From contig JARFVT010000013.1 in the NCBI GenBank assembly GCA_036677425.1, positions 248,001 through 312,000 of the forward strand: DNA of 64,000 bases, read 5' to 3'. Below, in pieces: positions 7,814-16,125 of the stretch. The position numbers were made by a program, and so were the translations under genes. The notes under the pieces were generated by a model. The model had not been told where the DNA came from. It searched no databases and saw only the letters and a list, made by a program, of their open reading frames with translations. Every line of letters starts with the position of its first letter. Within the stretch, counting starts at the first letter, position 1. The stretch comes from JARFVT01 sp036677425. GTDB lineage: Bacteria > Pseudomonadota > Alphaproteobacteria > UBA8366 > Aestuariispiraceae.

Positions 7814-8705
7814 GGTTTAATTCCAATTTAAGCATATCAATGGGTATGATTGAGCCTTTAGCGCAAACAACTTGCGAGGCTATTACGTGGGCTTTATGTA
7901 AACATTCTTGCGGTTTATTACCCGCTAATTTCGCCGTTAAATAAGCGGCAATGAAAGCATCACCAGCGGCCGAACTATCGACGATATCATCTATCGGTTC
8001 AAATTGGTAAGTGAAAATAATATTACCATTTTTCCATATTTCAGCCTTATTCCGAGAACAAGTAAGCAGCCATTCAGCATTTGGATATTCTTTGGAAAGA
8101 GATTCAATACTTTGCGTAGGATATAAAATATCAAATTCCTCATCTGAAATTTTTATTATACTTATATGTTGTAAAATACGGGTTGCAAATTTTCTTGCAT
8201 CGTCTGGAGACCATAATTGTTTTCGAAAATTAAAATCAAAAACAATTTCTACATCTTGGTTTTTAATTAATAAAATTGATTTAATAAGATTGTTTTTATT
8301 TTTCGTTATCGCAGCCGTGATTCCAGAAAAATATACAATATTATATCCACTTAGATCTTGTATCTGATCAAAAATATGACGGGCAGCAGATTGTCCGCGC
8401 CAATAGCCATATTGTTTTTCACCTTTGGCATCATTTGATAGAATGAATAAGCCAATTGTATGTTCTGTTGAACGCAAACACCGTGAGATGCTGATACCTG
8501 ATTTGATCAAAAACTTTAGGCAATCATCACTGTTCATATCATATCCGATAGCAGTTAAATAGTCGACAACAATGGAACCACCACTAGTCACATTAATATA
8601 ATAAGCAAAATTAGATGTATCGCCAGCAAAGCTTTTTTTATATAGTCCATTGCCAATATCAGATAACTCCAACATGACTTCGCCAATTGATAATATTTTT
8701 GTCAT
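7806..8705 (-). CDS. PfkB-family 2-keto-3-deoxy-sugar-acid kinase
   Basis: 299 residues of ribokinase fold. The N-terminus SIGEVMLELS and the C-terminal DSSAAGDAFIAAYL (anion hole GxGD variant AAGD with catalytic Asp) place it with 2-dehydro-3-deoxygluconokinase. It would phosphorylate the dehydratase product with ATP, feeding the aldolase whose gene it overlaps by 8 bp. It lies 11 bp after the dehydratase gene, in one operon. The sugar could be KDG or KDGal. Confidence 0.82.
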   Translation of the reverse strand: MTKILSIGEVMLELSDIGNGLYKKSFAGDTSNFAYYINVTSGGSIVVDYLTAIGYDMNSDDCLKFLIKSGISISRCLRSTEHTIGLFILSNDAKGEKQYGYWRGQSAARHIFDQIQDLSGYNIVYFSGITAAITKNKNNLIKSILLIKNQDVEIVFDFNFRKQLWSPDDARKFATRILQHISIIKISDEEFDILYPTQSIESLSKEYPNAEWLLTCSRNKAEIWKNGNIIFTYQFEPIDDIVDSSAAGDAFIAAYLTAKLAGNKPQECLHKAHVIASQVVCAKGSIIPIDMLKLELNHA

Positions 8706-8716
8706 TTAACTCTTGA

Positions 8717-10510
8717 TTAATGGTTGTTTCTAGGGATGCCTTTGGTTTTGGCAATTTTTTGATATTTAAGTGCGCTTTTCAATACCATGCCGTTTGACAA
8801 TTGATCAACGTCATTACGTTGCAATTCCTGCCATGGTGTTTGTGATTCTGGATATGAATAGCCACCAGAGTTTGCCAGTTTTTCTCGTCGAAGTGATATT
8901 TCTGTATCCGATATTAATATATTTACAGTGCCTTTACGCAGGTCAATTCTAATTGGGTCACCGTTTTTTAGAATTGCTAGTCCGCCACCAATTGCGGCTT
9001 CGGGCGATGCATTTAAGATCGAAGGCGATCCAGATGTACCAGATTGCCTACCATCACCAATGCATGGCAGCATGTAAATACCTTTTTTTAACAAATAATC
9101 TGGTGCGCGCATATTGACGACTTCCGCCGCCCCAGGATAACCAATAGGGCCAGTGCCGCGCATGAATAAAATAGAATTTTGCGTAATATTTAAGGCCGGA
9201 TTATCGATTGACTTGTGATAATCTTCTGGTCCATCGAAAACAATTGCTGTGCCTTCAAAGGCATCAATATCTTGTTGATTAGACAGATAACGCGAACGGA
9301 ATTCCGTTGAAATAACGCTTAATTTCATAATTGCGGCATCAAATATATTTCCACTAAAAACCTTAAACCCAGCATTCTTAGTTAAAGCTGTATCAAAATT
9401 ACGAATAACATCACTATTCAAAACTTGTGCATTACGGCAATTTTCAATTAAAGTTCCCCCTGATACAGATAGGCAATCTTCATGTAGTTTTTTATGTTTT
9501 AATAATTCTGAAATTACCGCTGGAACGCCACCTGCACGATGAAAATCTTCAGCTAAATATTCGCCTGCGGGCTGTAAATTTACAAGCAAAGGAATGTCTA
9601 AACCAAATTTTTCCCAATCCTCAATTGTCATAGGAACGCCCATATGATGCGCGATAGCCGTTATATGGATGGGAGCATTCGTTGATCCACCTAAGGCAGA
9701 ATTCACAACAATAGCATTCTCAAACGCTTTGCGTGTCATAATATCAGATGGACAAATATTATCTGCAACCAAATCAACGATACGACGGCCTGTCTCATAT
9801 GCTAGCTGCGCACGTTCCCGATAAGGAGCAGGAATCGCCCCACCACCCGGCAATTGCATACCAAGCACTTCAGACAAGCAATTCATAGTCGATGCCGTCC
9901 CCATCGTATTGCAATAACCAATTGATGGTGCCGATGATGCTGCCATATCAATAAATTTATCATAATCAATATCACCAGTGGCAAGTTTTTCACGACCCTC
10001 CCAGATTACAGTGCCAGAACCACAACGTTTACCGTCATTATAGCCGTTCAACATAGGGCCACCACTCAAGACAATTGCTGGTATATCTACTGTTGCCGCC
10101 GCCATCAGACATGCTGGGGTCGTCTTATCGCATCCAACGGTCAAGACAACTCCGTCTATTGGATAGCCATATAAAATTTCAACCAATCCTAAATAAGCCA
10201 AATTTCGGTCAAGCGATGCCGTGGGGCGTTTGCCTGTTTCTTGAATTGGGTGGACAGGAAATTCCATTGCAATGCCACCTTTTTCACGAATACCTTCGCG
10301 TATACGTTTGGCAAGTTCAATATTTGGTCGATTGCAGGGTGATAAATCTGATCCAGTTTGGGCAATTCCGATGATTGGTTTGCCAGATTGCAGTTCTTCA
10401 CGTGTTAAGCCATAGTTTAAGTATCGTTCTAAATATAATGCCGTCATATCTGGGTTATCTGGATTGTCGAACCAAGCGCGAGAACGAAGCGTAGTTTTTT
10501 TATTTAGCAT
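8717..10510 (-). CDS. IlvD/Edd-family sugar-acid dehydratase
   Basis: 597 residues, the length of arabonate/xylonate/galactonate dehydratases. Iron-sulfur ligands are visible in SDLSPCNRPN, TVGCDKTTPAC and SIGYCNTMGTAST, and the C-terminal GDGRQSGTSGSPSI is characteristic. It removes water from an aldonic acid to give a 2-keto-3-deoxy acid. A GAGG ribosome-binding site sits 8 bases before the ATG. Neighbours (KDG-type kinase and KDPGal-type aldolase) favour a hexonate such as galactonate over pentonates, since pentonate pathways normally use other downstream enzymes. Branched-chain IlvD is a less likely reading given the N-terminal RSRAWFDNPDNPDMTALYLER typical of the sugar-acid branch. Confidence 0.87.
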   Translation of the reverse strand: MLNKKTTLRSRAWFDNPDNPDMTALYLERYLNYGLTREELQSGKPIIGIAQTGSDLSPCNRPNIELAKRIREGIREKGGIAMEFPVHPIQETGKRPTASLDRNLAYLGLVEILYGYPIDGVVLTVGCDKTTPACLMAAATVDIPAIVLSGGPMLNGYNDGKRCGSGTVIWEGREKLATGDIDYDKFIDMAASSAPSIGYCNTMGTASTMNCLSEVLGMQLPGGGAIPAPYRERAQLAYETGRRIVDLVADNICPSDIMTRKAFENAIVVNSALGGSTNAPIHITAIAHHMGVPMTIEDWEKFGLDIPLLVNLQPAGEYLAEDFHRAGGVPAVISELLKHKKLHEDCLSVSGGTLIENCRNAQVLNSDVIRNFDTALTKNAGFKVFSGNIFDAAIMKLSVISTEFRSRYLSNQQDIDAFEGTAIVFDGPEDYHKSIDNPALNITQNSILFMRGTGPIGYPGAAEVVNMRAPDYLLKKGIYMLPCIGDGRQSGTSGSPSILNASPEAAIGGGLAILKNGDPIRIDLRKGTVNILISDTEISLRREKLANSGGYSYPESQTPWQELQRNDVDQLSNGMVLKSALKYQKIAKTKGIPRNNH

Positions 10511-10520
10511 ATTATTTACC

Positions 10521-11828
10521 TCAATGACCTGTAATGCCAGGAAACATTATTAATAAAGCAACAGCAAATACTTGAATGCAAATGAATGGTAGCAATGATT
10601 GAAAAATATCGCCTAGCGAAATATCTGGAGGAGCCACACTTTTCAAGTAAAAAGCGGCAGGCCCAAAAGGCGGCGATAGAAAACTTACCTGCATATTCAT
10701 GGCAAAAAGAACGCCAAACCAAACAGGATCATAACCTAGGGAAATCACAATAGGAACAAATATAGGCATAGTTAATAAGGCAATGCCAACCCAATCAAGG
10801 AACATGCCCAAAATGAATAATATTAACATCATAAATAAAATAATAATAATACCACTATCAGATATACCCGTAATAAGGCCAGAAACAAAATTTATCCCGC
10901 CCATTAGATTAAAGACACCCACCAAAGCAGTAGCACCAATACCAATCCAAACAATCATACCACAAGTAGATAATGTTTGGATTGCAGCCCCTTTAATCAT
11001 GTTGAAATTAAATTCACCGCGTAAAATAATAGACAATAATACACCCGCAACACCCACTGCGGATGCCTCGGTAACCGATGCAATGCCACCATATATTGAG
11101 CCTAAAACAAAAGCGACAACCATTATTGGTAAAACAATTCCTTTTAAAAGTTTAATTTTATCAGCCAAGGAGCTTTCGTCTTTTACGGTATCTGGAGCCA
11201 GAGAAGGGTTTAAATAGCAACGTATCAAAATATAGGCGACATAGAAGCTTGCTAACATCAAGCCAGGGATAAAGGCCGATGTGAATAAATCACCAATAGA
11301 TACATTTGCCGTCAAACCATATATGATTAGAACAATTGATGGCGGCACCATGGTTCCTAATGAACCACCAGCGCAAACTACCCCAATGGCAAGTTTCTTA
11401 TCATAACCCATTCTAAGCATTTGCGGTAATGCAAGCATACCCAAAAGGACAATTTCACCACCAATAATACCACTCATCGCAGCCAGGACGACAGCTAGAA
11501 ATATTGTTTGTATAGCCACAGCGCCGCGCAATCGCCCGCCAATTAATTTCATGGCGTTGAATAAATCTTTGGCAATACCCGATCGATCAAGTAATGCTGC
11601 CATCAATACAAACATTGGAACCGACACAAATACAAATGAAGATACAAATGAATAAACACGGCTGGTAATTAATGGCACTGCCATTGGACCAAACCAACCA
11701 AGGGCAAAAATTAACGCAACCAATAGCGTTACGAATGCTAATGGCATTCCTGTTAAAAGCAATATAATTAACGTGGCAAACATAGCAAGTGTACCATATT
11801 CAATGCCTAATAAGGATAAGTCTATCAT
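10521..11828 (-). CDS. TRAP transporter large permease (DctM/SiaM type)
   Basis: 435 residues with about 12 hydrophobic segments. LTGMPLAF near the start, GIIGGEIVLLGMLALPQMLRMGYD and the PPSIVLIIYG motif are typical of the DctM subunit, which moves the substrate with sodium across the inner membrane. It follows the small permease by 24 bp and precedes the dehydratase, so the solute is most likely the aldonic acid degraded by the operon. Confidence 0.9.
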   Translation of the reverse strand: MIDLSLLGIEYGTLAMFATLIILLLTGMPLAFVTLLVALIFALGWFGPMAVPLITSRVYSFVSSFVFVSVPMFVLMAALLDRSGIAKDLFNAMKLIGGRLRGAVAIQTIFLAVVLAAMSGIIGGEIVLLGMLALPQMLRMGYDKKLAIGVVCAGGSLGTMVPPSIVLIIYGLTANVSIGDLFTSAFIPGLMLASFYVAYILIRCYLNPSLAPDTVKDESSLADKIKLLKGIVLPIMVVAFVLGSIYGGIASVTEASAVGVAGVLLSIILRGEFNFNMIKGAAIQTLSTCGMIVWIGIGATALVGVFNLMGGINFVSGLITGISDSGIIIILFMMLILFILGMFLDWVGIALLTMPIFVPIVISLGYDPVWFGVLFAMNMQVSFLSPPFGPAAFYLKSVAPPDISLGDIFQSLLPFICIQVFAVALLIMFPGITGH

Positions 11829-11852
11829 TTGTAAGTCCTGATGGTAAAAATT

Positions 11853-12440
11853 TTAGTCTGATGATATATTGCGGATATGGGAAATTGCATATGCAATGAA
11901 TTGCAAGGTTAACCCAATTAAAATGATAAATAAAAATATTTTCAAAAGAGCCGGCGCAGGCGGGTTCCATGCACTGCCACTGGTTTCAAAGCGAAAACTA
12001 CCATCCGGCATCATTATGGCACGCTTTACGCTTGTCCAAGCTGCATAGGAGAAAAAGGCCGTTGCGCCCGCACAAGTAATGTAAATAAAAATATCGAGCA
12101 GCCTGCGTGTTTTGGCGCTTACATAATCATACAAAGGAACAACCCGGATATGCTTGTTATGGCTAGCACAATAAAGCCCGCCAAAAACGAAACCTATGGC
12201 GCATAAAAAAGTGGTTGTTTCATGCGCCCATAATGTGGGAGCATTAAATAAGTGACGCATGAAAATTTCAATCATCAATACTGTCATACTTAGAAGAAAA
12301 CCAAAGGCAAATATTATGCCCAGACGATCTATCATTCGACCGAACCACATTGCCTCAACTGGCACTTTGGCTACTAGGTGATGAATAGGTTTCTCTTGTT
12401 CTTGACTAGCGATATTATCTTTAGAGTTTTGATGAGTCAT
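11853..12440 (-). CDS. TRAP transporter small permease (DctQ type)
   Basis: 195 residues with four membrane segments; FGGLYCASHNKHIRV is the usual conserved motif between helices 2 and 3. The long N-terminal cytosolic stretch (about 35 residues) is variable in the family. Located between the binding protein and the large permease. A hairpin at 12465-12489 separates it from the binding-protein gene. Confidence 0.85.
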   Translation of the reverse strand: MTHQNSKDNIASQEQEKPIHHLVAKVPVEAMWFGRMIDRLGIIFAFGFLLSMTVLMIEIFMRHLFNAPTLWAHETTTFLCAIGFVFGGLYCASHNKHIRVVPLYDYVSAKTRRLLDIFIYITCAGATAFFSYAAWTSVKRAIMMPDGSFRFETSGSAWNPPAPALLKIFLFIILIGLTLQFIAYAISHIRNISSD

Positions 12441-12464
12441 AAGATTTACACCTTTATAAAATTA

Positions 12465-12489
12465 GCACGAGAGCATATAGCCCCCGTGC
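12465..12489 (-). terminator. Hairpin between binding-protein and permease genes
   Basis: In the minus-strand transcript the arms GCACGGGGGC and GCTCTCGTGC form a 10-bp stem (two G-U pairs) with a TATAT loop, followed by TAATTTT. It lies 18 bp past the dctP stop and before dctQ. Such hairpins let the binding protein be made in excess by partial termination or by protecting the 3' end of the mRNA. Confidence 0.65.
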
Positions 12490-12506
12490 AGCGGTTTTTT
12501 TTAAGC

Positions 12507-13526
12507 TTACAACATACCTTGGCTGTTAAGATATTCTATGAGAGCATCATATACTTTTTGAGCATTAGCAGAACGCCCAGCTACTTTTTTCCATTGTGTC
12601 ATGGCGATAGAACGGAATTTAGCACGTTCTTCGGATGACCAGTTATGGATTGTAATGCTAGGGTCTTTACGTGCTTCAGCAACAGCAGCCAAATCTTTCA
12701 TAGCAAGCTTTGAAGTCATCTCGATTGCAAAGTCACGCACAGATACAGTAAGAATTTCTTGGATATCTGCTGGCAGAGAAGCCCATTTTGCTTGATTCAT
12801 AGATACTTCAAGAAGCGGCATTGAATGAAAACCAGGATAAACAGGATGTTTCGCAATATCATGAAGACCTTGGGCTTGGTTCGTTGAAAAAACAGTATAG
12901 TCAGCAGCTTCTATCACTTTTTTATCAAGTGAGGTAAAAACTTCAGAACCTGGAAGGTTAACTGGACTAGCGCCTGCTGCTGCAAATACTTCTTGCACCA
13001 TGCCTTCAGGGGCGCGCATTTTTAATCCTTTAAGATCAGCAACACCATCCAAAGGAACGGTAGAAACAAAGGCCTCTAACCCTGGTGTTGTTGCCCCAAT
13101 GAAATGCAGGCCATAAGGTGACAAAATATCATTCATTAATTCCGCGCCACCACCATAGTTAATGAAACGTAGCATTTCAGATGGGTCAGACCATGCGCCC
13201 ACTGGGTTGGCAATCAATCCAAAGGCAGGGTCTTTACCAGAAAAATAACTGGTATCGGTAATATGACCATCCAAAATACCAGCAGCGACAGCATCTTGTG
13301 TTTCAGAATGCTGAACTACAGAGTTAACAGGCATTATCTCAATTATAAGACGTCCACCGGTCATGACATCAACACGTTTGGCCCATTCTTGTTTAAGTAT
13401 AAAATTTGGATTTCCTGCTGGATCACTAGATTGAAATTTCATTGTAAAATCGGCAGCATTTGCCGCCGTAGAAATCACCGCAGCAGTTAAACCTGCCAGC
13501 ATGACCGTTTTAATTTTATTAAACAT
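12507..13526 (-). CDS. TRAP transporter solute-binding protein (DctP family)
   Basis: 339 residues. The first 24 form a signal peptide ending AANAA, so the protein is periplasmic. FKFQSSDP-like start (MKFQSSDPAGNPNF), GLKMRAPEG (the conserved Arg that binds the substrate carboxylate) and YTVFSTNQAQGLHD are DctP features. GGGAG lies ahead of the ATG. First gene of the cassette operon; it would capture the aldonic acid for the DctQM permease. Confidence 0.88.
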   Translation of the reverse strand: MFNKIKTVMLAGLTAAVISTAANAADFTMKFQSSDPAGNPNFILKQEWAKRVDVMTGGRLIIEIMPVNSVVQHSETQDAVAAGILDGHITDTSYFSGKDPAFGLIANPVGAWSDPSEMLRFINYGGGAELMNDILSPYGLHFIGATTPGLEAFVSTVPLDGVADLKGLKMRAPEGMVQEVFAAAGASPVNLPGSEVFTSLDKKVIEAADYTVFSTNQAQGLHDIAKHPVYPGFHSMPLLEVSMNQAKWASLPADIQEILTVSVRDFAIEMTSKLAMKDLAAVAEARKDPSITIHNWSSEERAKFRSIAMTQWKKVAGRSANAQKVYDALIEYLNSQGML

Positions 13527-13717
13527 ATATTATTCTCCCGAATACCTGCTGGGCAGTTTTCCCGCAGTTGTATATTTTTATATGCGAAAGATACTATAAA
13601 AAGAACCTTCCGCATGGTGAACTCTTTAACTTATGGCGGATGAATAAAGATACATCTCCATTTATGTTATTTTTTTGTTGGCTACTATTATAGTATCTGC
13701 ATTTTATAGTATTTACA

Positions 13718-13741
13718 TATTATGGTAGCGCTACCATAATA
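13718..13741. promoter_or_regulatory. Perfect 24-bp palindrome, LacI-type operator
   Basis: Half site TATTATGGTAGC is followed exactly by its reverse complement. The core GGTAGCGCTACC has the central CG and symmetric half sites usual for LacI/GalR operators. It lies in the 331-bp divergent interval between dctP and the LacI-type gene, so it can control both. Nothing else in the interval was recognised apart from AT-rich promoter-like stretches. Confidence 0.75.
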
Positions 13742-13857
13742 ATGGCGCAACCATGTTTGTCAATAGGAATTAAATTAGATAAATAATGATATTTGGCACT
13801 TTCATTTATAATGATATTTTGGTATTCACTATTAATAATCAAAGGAAAGAAAGTAAA

Positions 13858-14901
13858 TTGGCAAAAAGAAAAGGATCAGGATATGCAACGATAAATGACG
13901 TTGCGAAACTTGCAGAAGTTGGATCAATTACTGTTTCTAGGTTTCTACGTGAACCAAAAAAAGTATCCATAAAATTGCAAAAACGCATCACTAAGTCGAT
14001 TCTTAATCTCAATTATGTGCCTGATCCAAAAGCACGCGCACTTGCATCGGGCAAATCAAATGTTATTGGGGTTTTAATCCCCTCACTCAGCAATAATGTG
14101 TTTTCTGATACATTACGTGGCATTCACGATATGATTAAAAATACACAGTATCAAATTCAAATTGGCAATACTCGTTACAGCCTCGACGAAGAGGACAGGC
14201 TAGTATCTTTATTTATCCGTCAAAGGCCTGCTGCAATGATTTTAACAAGTTTGGGTACGTCTGAAAAATCTTGTAAATTACTAAAAAATTCTAATGTACC
14301 TATCGTTCAAATTATGGAGCTTGAAGGCAAAGCCATTGACACGAAGGTAGGGTATTCAAGTATTTTAGCTGCGGAGGAGGTTGTTACGCATTTAATAGAA
14401 AAAGGTTATCTTCGCATCGGCTATATGGCGGCGCGTATGGATCGAAGGTCAATTCTACGGCGCGATAGTTATCGCAAACAGATGCAGAAAAACGGTATAT
14501 ATGATAAACAACTTGAGATAACAACTTTAGAATTATCCTCCGTTGGGCTTGGGCGTAAATTATTCCGGACTTTTAAAAAAACCAACCCAGATGCCGATGC
14601 AATTTTTTGTTCAAATGATGATTTAGCGCTAGGGGTTATTTTTGAATGTATGGATCAAGGTATTTCTATTCCTGAAGATATGGGGGTGGTGGGTTTTAAT
14701 GATTTGGAAATGATGGCGGCTTGTGTGCCATCTATCTCCAGCGTGCGGACAAATAGATATCAAATTGGCCAGCTAGCAATTAAAAATATACTCCAACGGT
14801 TGGATGGAAATTTTAGAGAACCAAAGCAAGTGGACGTTGGATTTCAACTTATAGCGCGCCAAAGCTCGAACCGTGCTACTGATGTGGCTACCCCTATTTA
14901 G
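13858..14901 (+). CDS. LacI-family repressor, C-terminal end supplied by an IS
   Basis: Start TTG at 13858 is preferred because AGGAAAG lies upstream at good spacing; an ATG at 13786 in the same frame would add 24 untypical residues. The helix-turn-helix ATINDVAKLAEVGSITVSRF and hinge NYVPDPKARALASG are LacI-type, followed by the sugar-binding domain (VIGVLIPSLSNNVFSD... DDLALGV... GVVGFNDLE). It should repress the divergent sugar-acid operon through the palindrome at 13718. The last codons, from 14880 on (DVATPI and stop), belong to the adjacent IS left end, so only the extreme C-terminus is altered and function may be kept. Confidence 0.88.
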   Translation: MAKRKGSGYATINDVAKLAEVGSITVSRFLREPKKVSIKLQKRITKSILNLNYVPDPKARALASGKSNVIGVLIPSLSNNVFSDTLRGIHDMIKNTQYQIQIGNTRYSLDEEDRLVSLFIRQRPAAMILTSLGTSEKSCKLLKNSNVPIVQIMELEGKAIDTKVGYSSILAAEEVVTHLIEKGYLRIGYMAARMDRRSILRRDSYRKQMQKNGIYDKQLEITTLELSSVGLGRKLFRTFKKTNPDADAIFCSNDDLALGVIFECMDQGISIPEDMGVVGFNDLEMMAACVPSISSVRTNRYQIGQLAIKNILQRLDGNFREPKQVDVGFQLIARQSSNRATDVATPI

Positions 14902-14948
14902 GACAAGTATAAGTTACAATGAATCTTAGTCTTAAGAAGGCAAACCAC

Positions 14949-15110
14949 ATGTCAAAACGAAATGTTACTAAATACACATCTTAATTCAGATAGAACAGCA
15001 TTTAATCAACATCATTTTGACGAGATCAAGCGTTTAAAGAAACAATTATCACAAATCGCTCAGAAGCGTGACTTGTAAAAAAAAGCAGCGGCATATTTTG
15101 CCAAGGGAAT
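14949..15110 (+). pseudogene. IS3 orfA remnant
   Basis: ATG at 14949 gives MSKRNVTKYTS and a stop. The 3' part is recognisable as FDEIKRLKKQLSQIAQKRDL, a stop, then KKAAAYFAKG, the C-terminal zipper and ending of IS3-type OrfA. The middle with the helix-turn-helix is deleted. Confidence 0.65.
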
Positions 15111-15842
15111 ATGGCGTTGGCACAAGATATCAAGCTTATATTTAAAGCAAGCCGCAAGACATATGGCGGGCGGCGAATTAAACAGGTGCTTGGGTTAAAA
15201 GGCCAGTTTATTAGCAGAAAACGCATTGGAAAATTGATGAAAAAAGCTAACTTATATTGCAAAACCAAACGCCAATTTAAATTGACAACTTATTCTAATC
15301 ATGCCAAATAAATTTTACCTAACTTATTGAAAAGACGCTTTAATACCGATCATATTAATCAATATTGGGTTGGTGATATTACCTATATTGCGACCAAGAA
15401 AGCTTGGCTATATCTTGCGACTGTGATTGATCTTTATTCAAGAAAAATTGTTGGTTGGTCAATGGCAAATCATATGAGGGCGGAATTAGTGAATGATGCT
15501 TTATTGATGGCTATTTGGAAGCGAAAACCAGAAGAAAATTTGATTTGGCATACTGATCGTGGCAGCCAATATGCATCAGATAGTCATAGTAACATATTGA
15601 AAAATCATGATATTATTCAAAGCATTAGTGAACAAGGAAACTGCTGGGATAATGATGTTGCGGAGAGCTTTTTTCATACGCTGAAAACAGAATTAACGCA
15701 TCATCATAAATTTGAAAACCAACAGCAGGCAAAACAGGCTATATTTAAATATATCGAAGTTTTTTATAACCAAACCAGAATGCATTTAGCAAATAATTAC
15801 CAATCACCAATAGAATATGAAAACCGTACAAAAGCAGCTTAA
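15111..15842 (+). pseudogene. IS3 orfB transposase with in-frame stop
   Basis: One frame runs through 15842 but contains a TAA at 15309-15311 (HAK-stop-ILPNLLKRRF), probably from a CAA codon. The DDE residues are all present downstream: YWVGDITYI, ATVIDLYSRKIVGW and AESFFHTLKTE. The N-terminal part has SRKTYGGRRIKQVL, the usual IS3 HTH_21 region. Confidence 0.8.
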
Positions 15843-15872
15843 TAAACTGTCCTAAAAAACGTTGACACATCA

Positions 15873-16125
15873 TGTAATTGCTCACTTGCCATAGAAAAAA
15901 GTGGATAGAAGTAAAAGCCGTAACACATGCTTCCACGAGCAACTTCAAAAAGATAGGCAACATCCTTTGGTGTTTTTTTGCTTAAAGCAGGCCTAAGGAT
16001 TTTTTTAACCCAATCACCGCCATTTAAATCAATATATTTCCCTTTAACATCACTTTTTTCCATAAACCAGCAACAGGATCGGGTTCATTCCAATTTTCTA
16101 TTGTTAGTTTTTTGAATTTAGACAT
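15873..16125 (-). pseudogene. Companion gene of the NTPase-nuclease, frameshifted and cut by IS
   Basis: ATG at 16125 overlaps the end of the large gene by 8 bp (CATGTCTAA), giving MSKFKKLTIENWNEPDPVAG. Near 16064 one base is missing; the next frame continues MEKSDVKGKYIDLNGGDWVK and LFEVARGSMCYGFYFYPLFS to SMASEQL, where the IS begins at 15872. The C-terminus is lost. I recognise no named family. Translational coupling to the large gene says the two work together. Confidence 0.6.

Larger units (their letters stand above)
14880..15872 (+). mobile_element. IS3-family element with internal deletion
   Basis: Left end TGATGTGGCTACCCC...TTTAGGACA at 14880; the right end, read inverted, is TGATGTGTCAACG...TTTAGGACA and stops at 15872. 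At 993 bp it is shorter than normal because most of orfA is gone. It sits in the last codons of the LacI gene on the left and inside a small defence-locus gene on the right. Partial copies are at 6215-6512 (right end) and 22137-22267 (left end, inverted). Confidence 0.82.
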
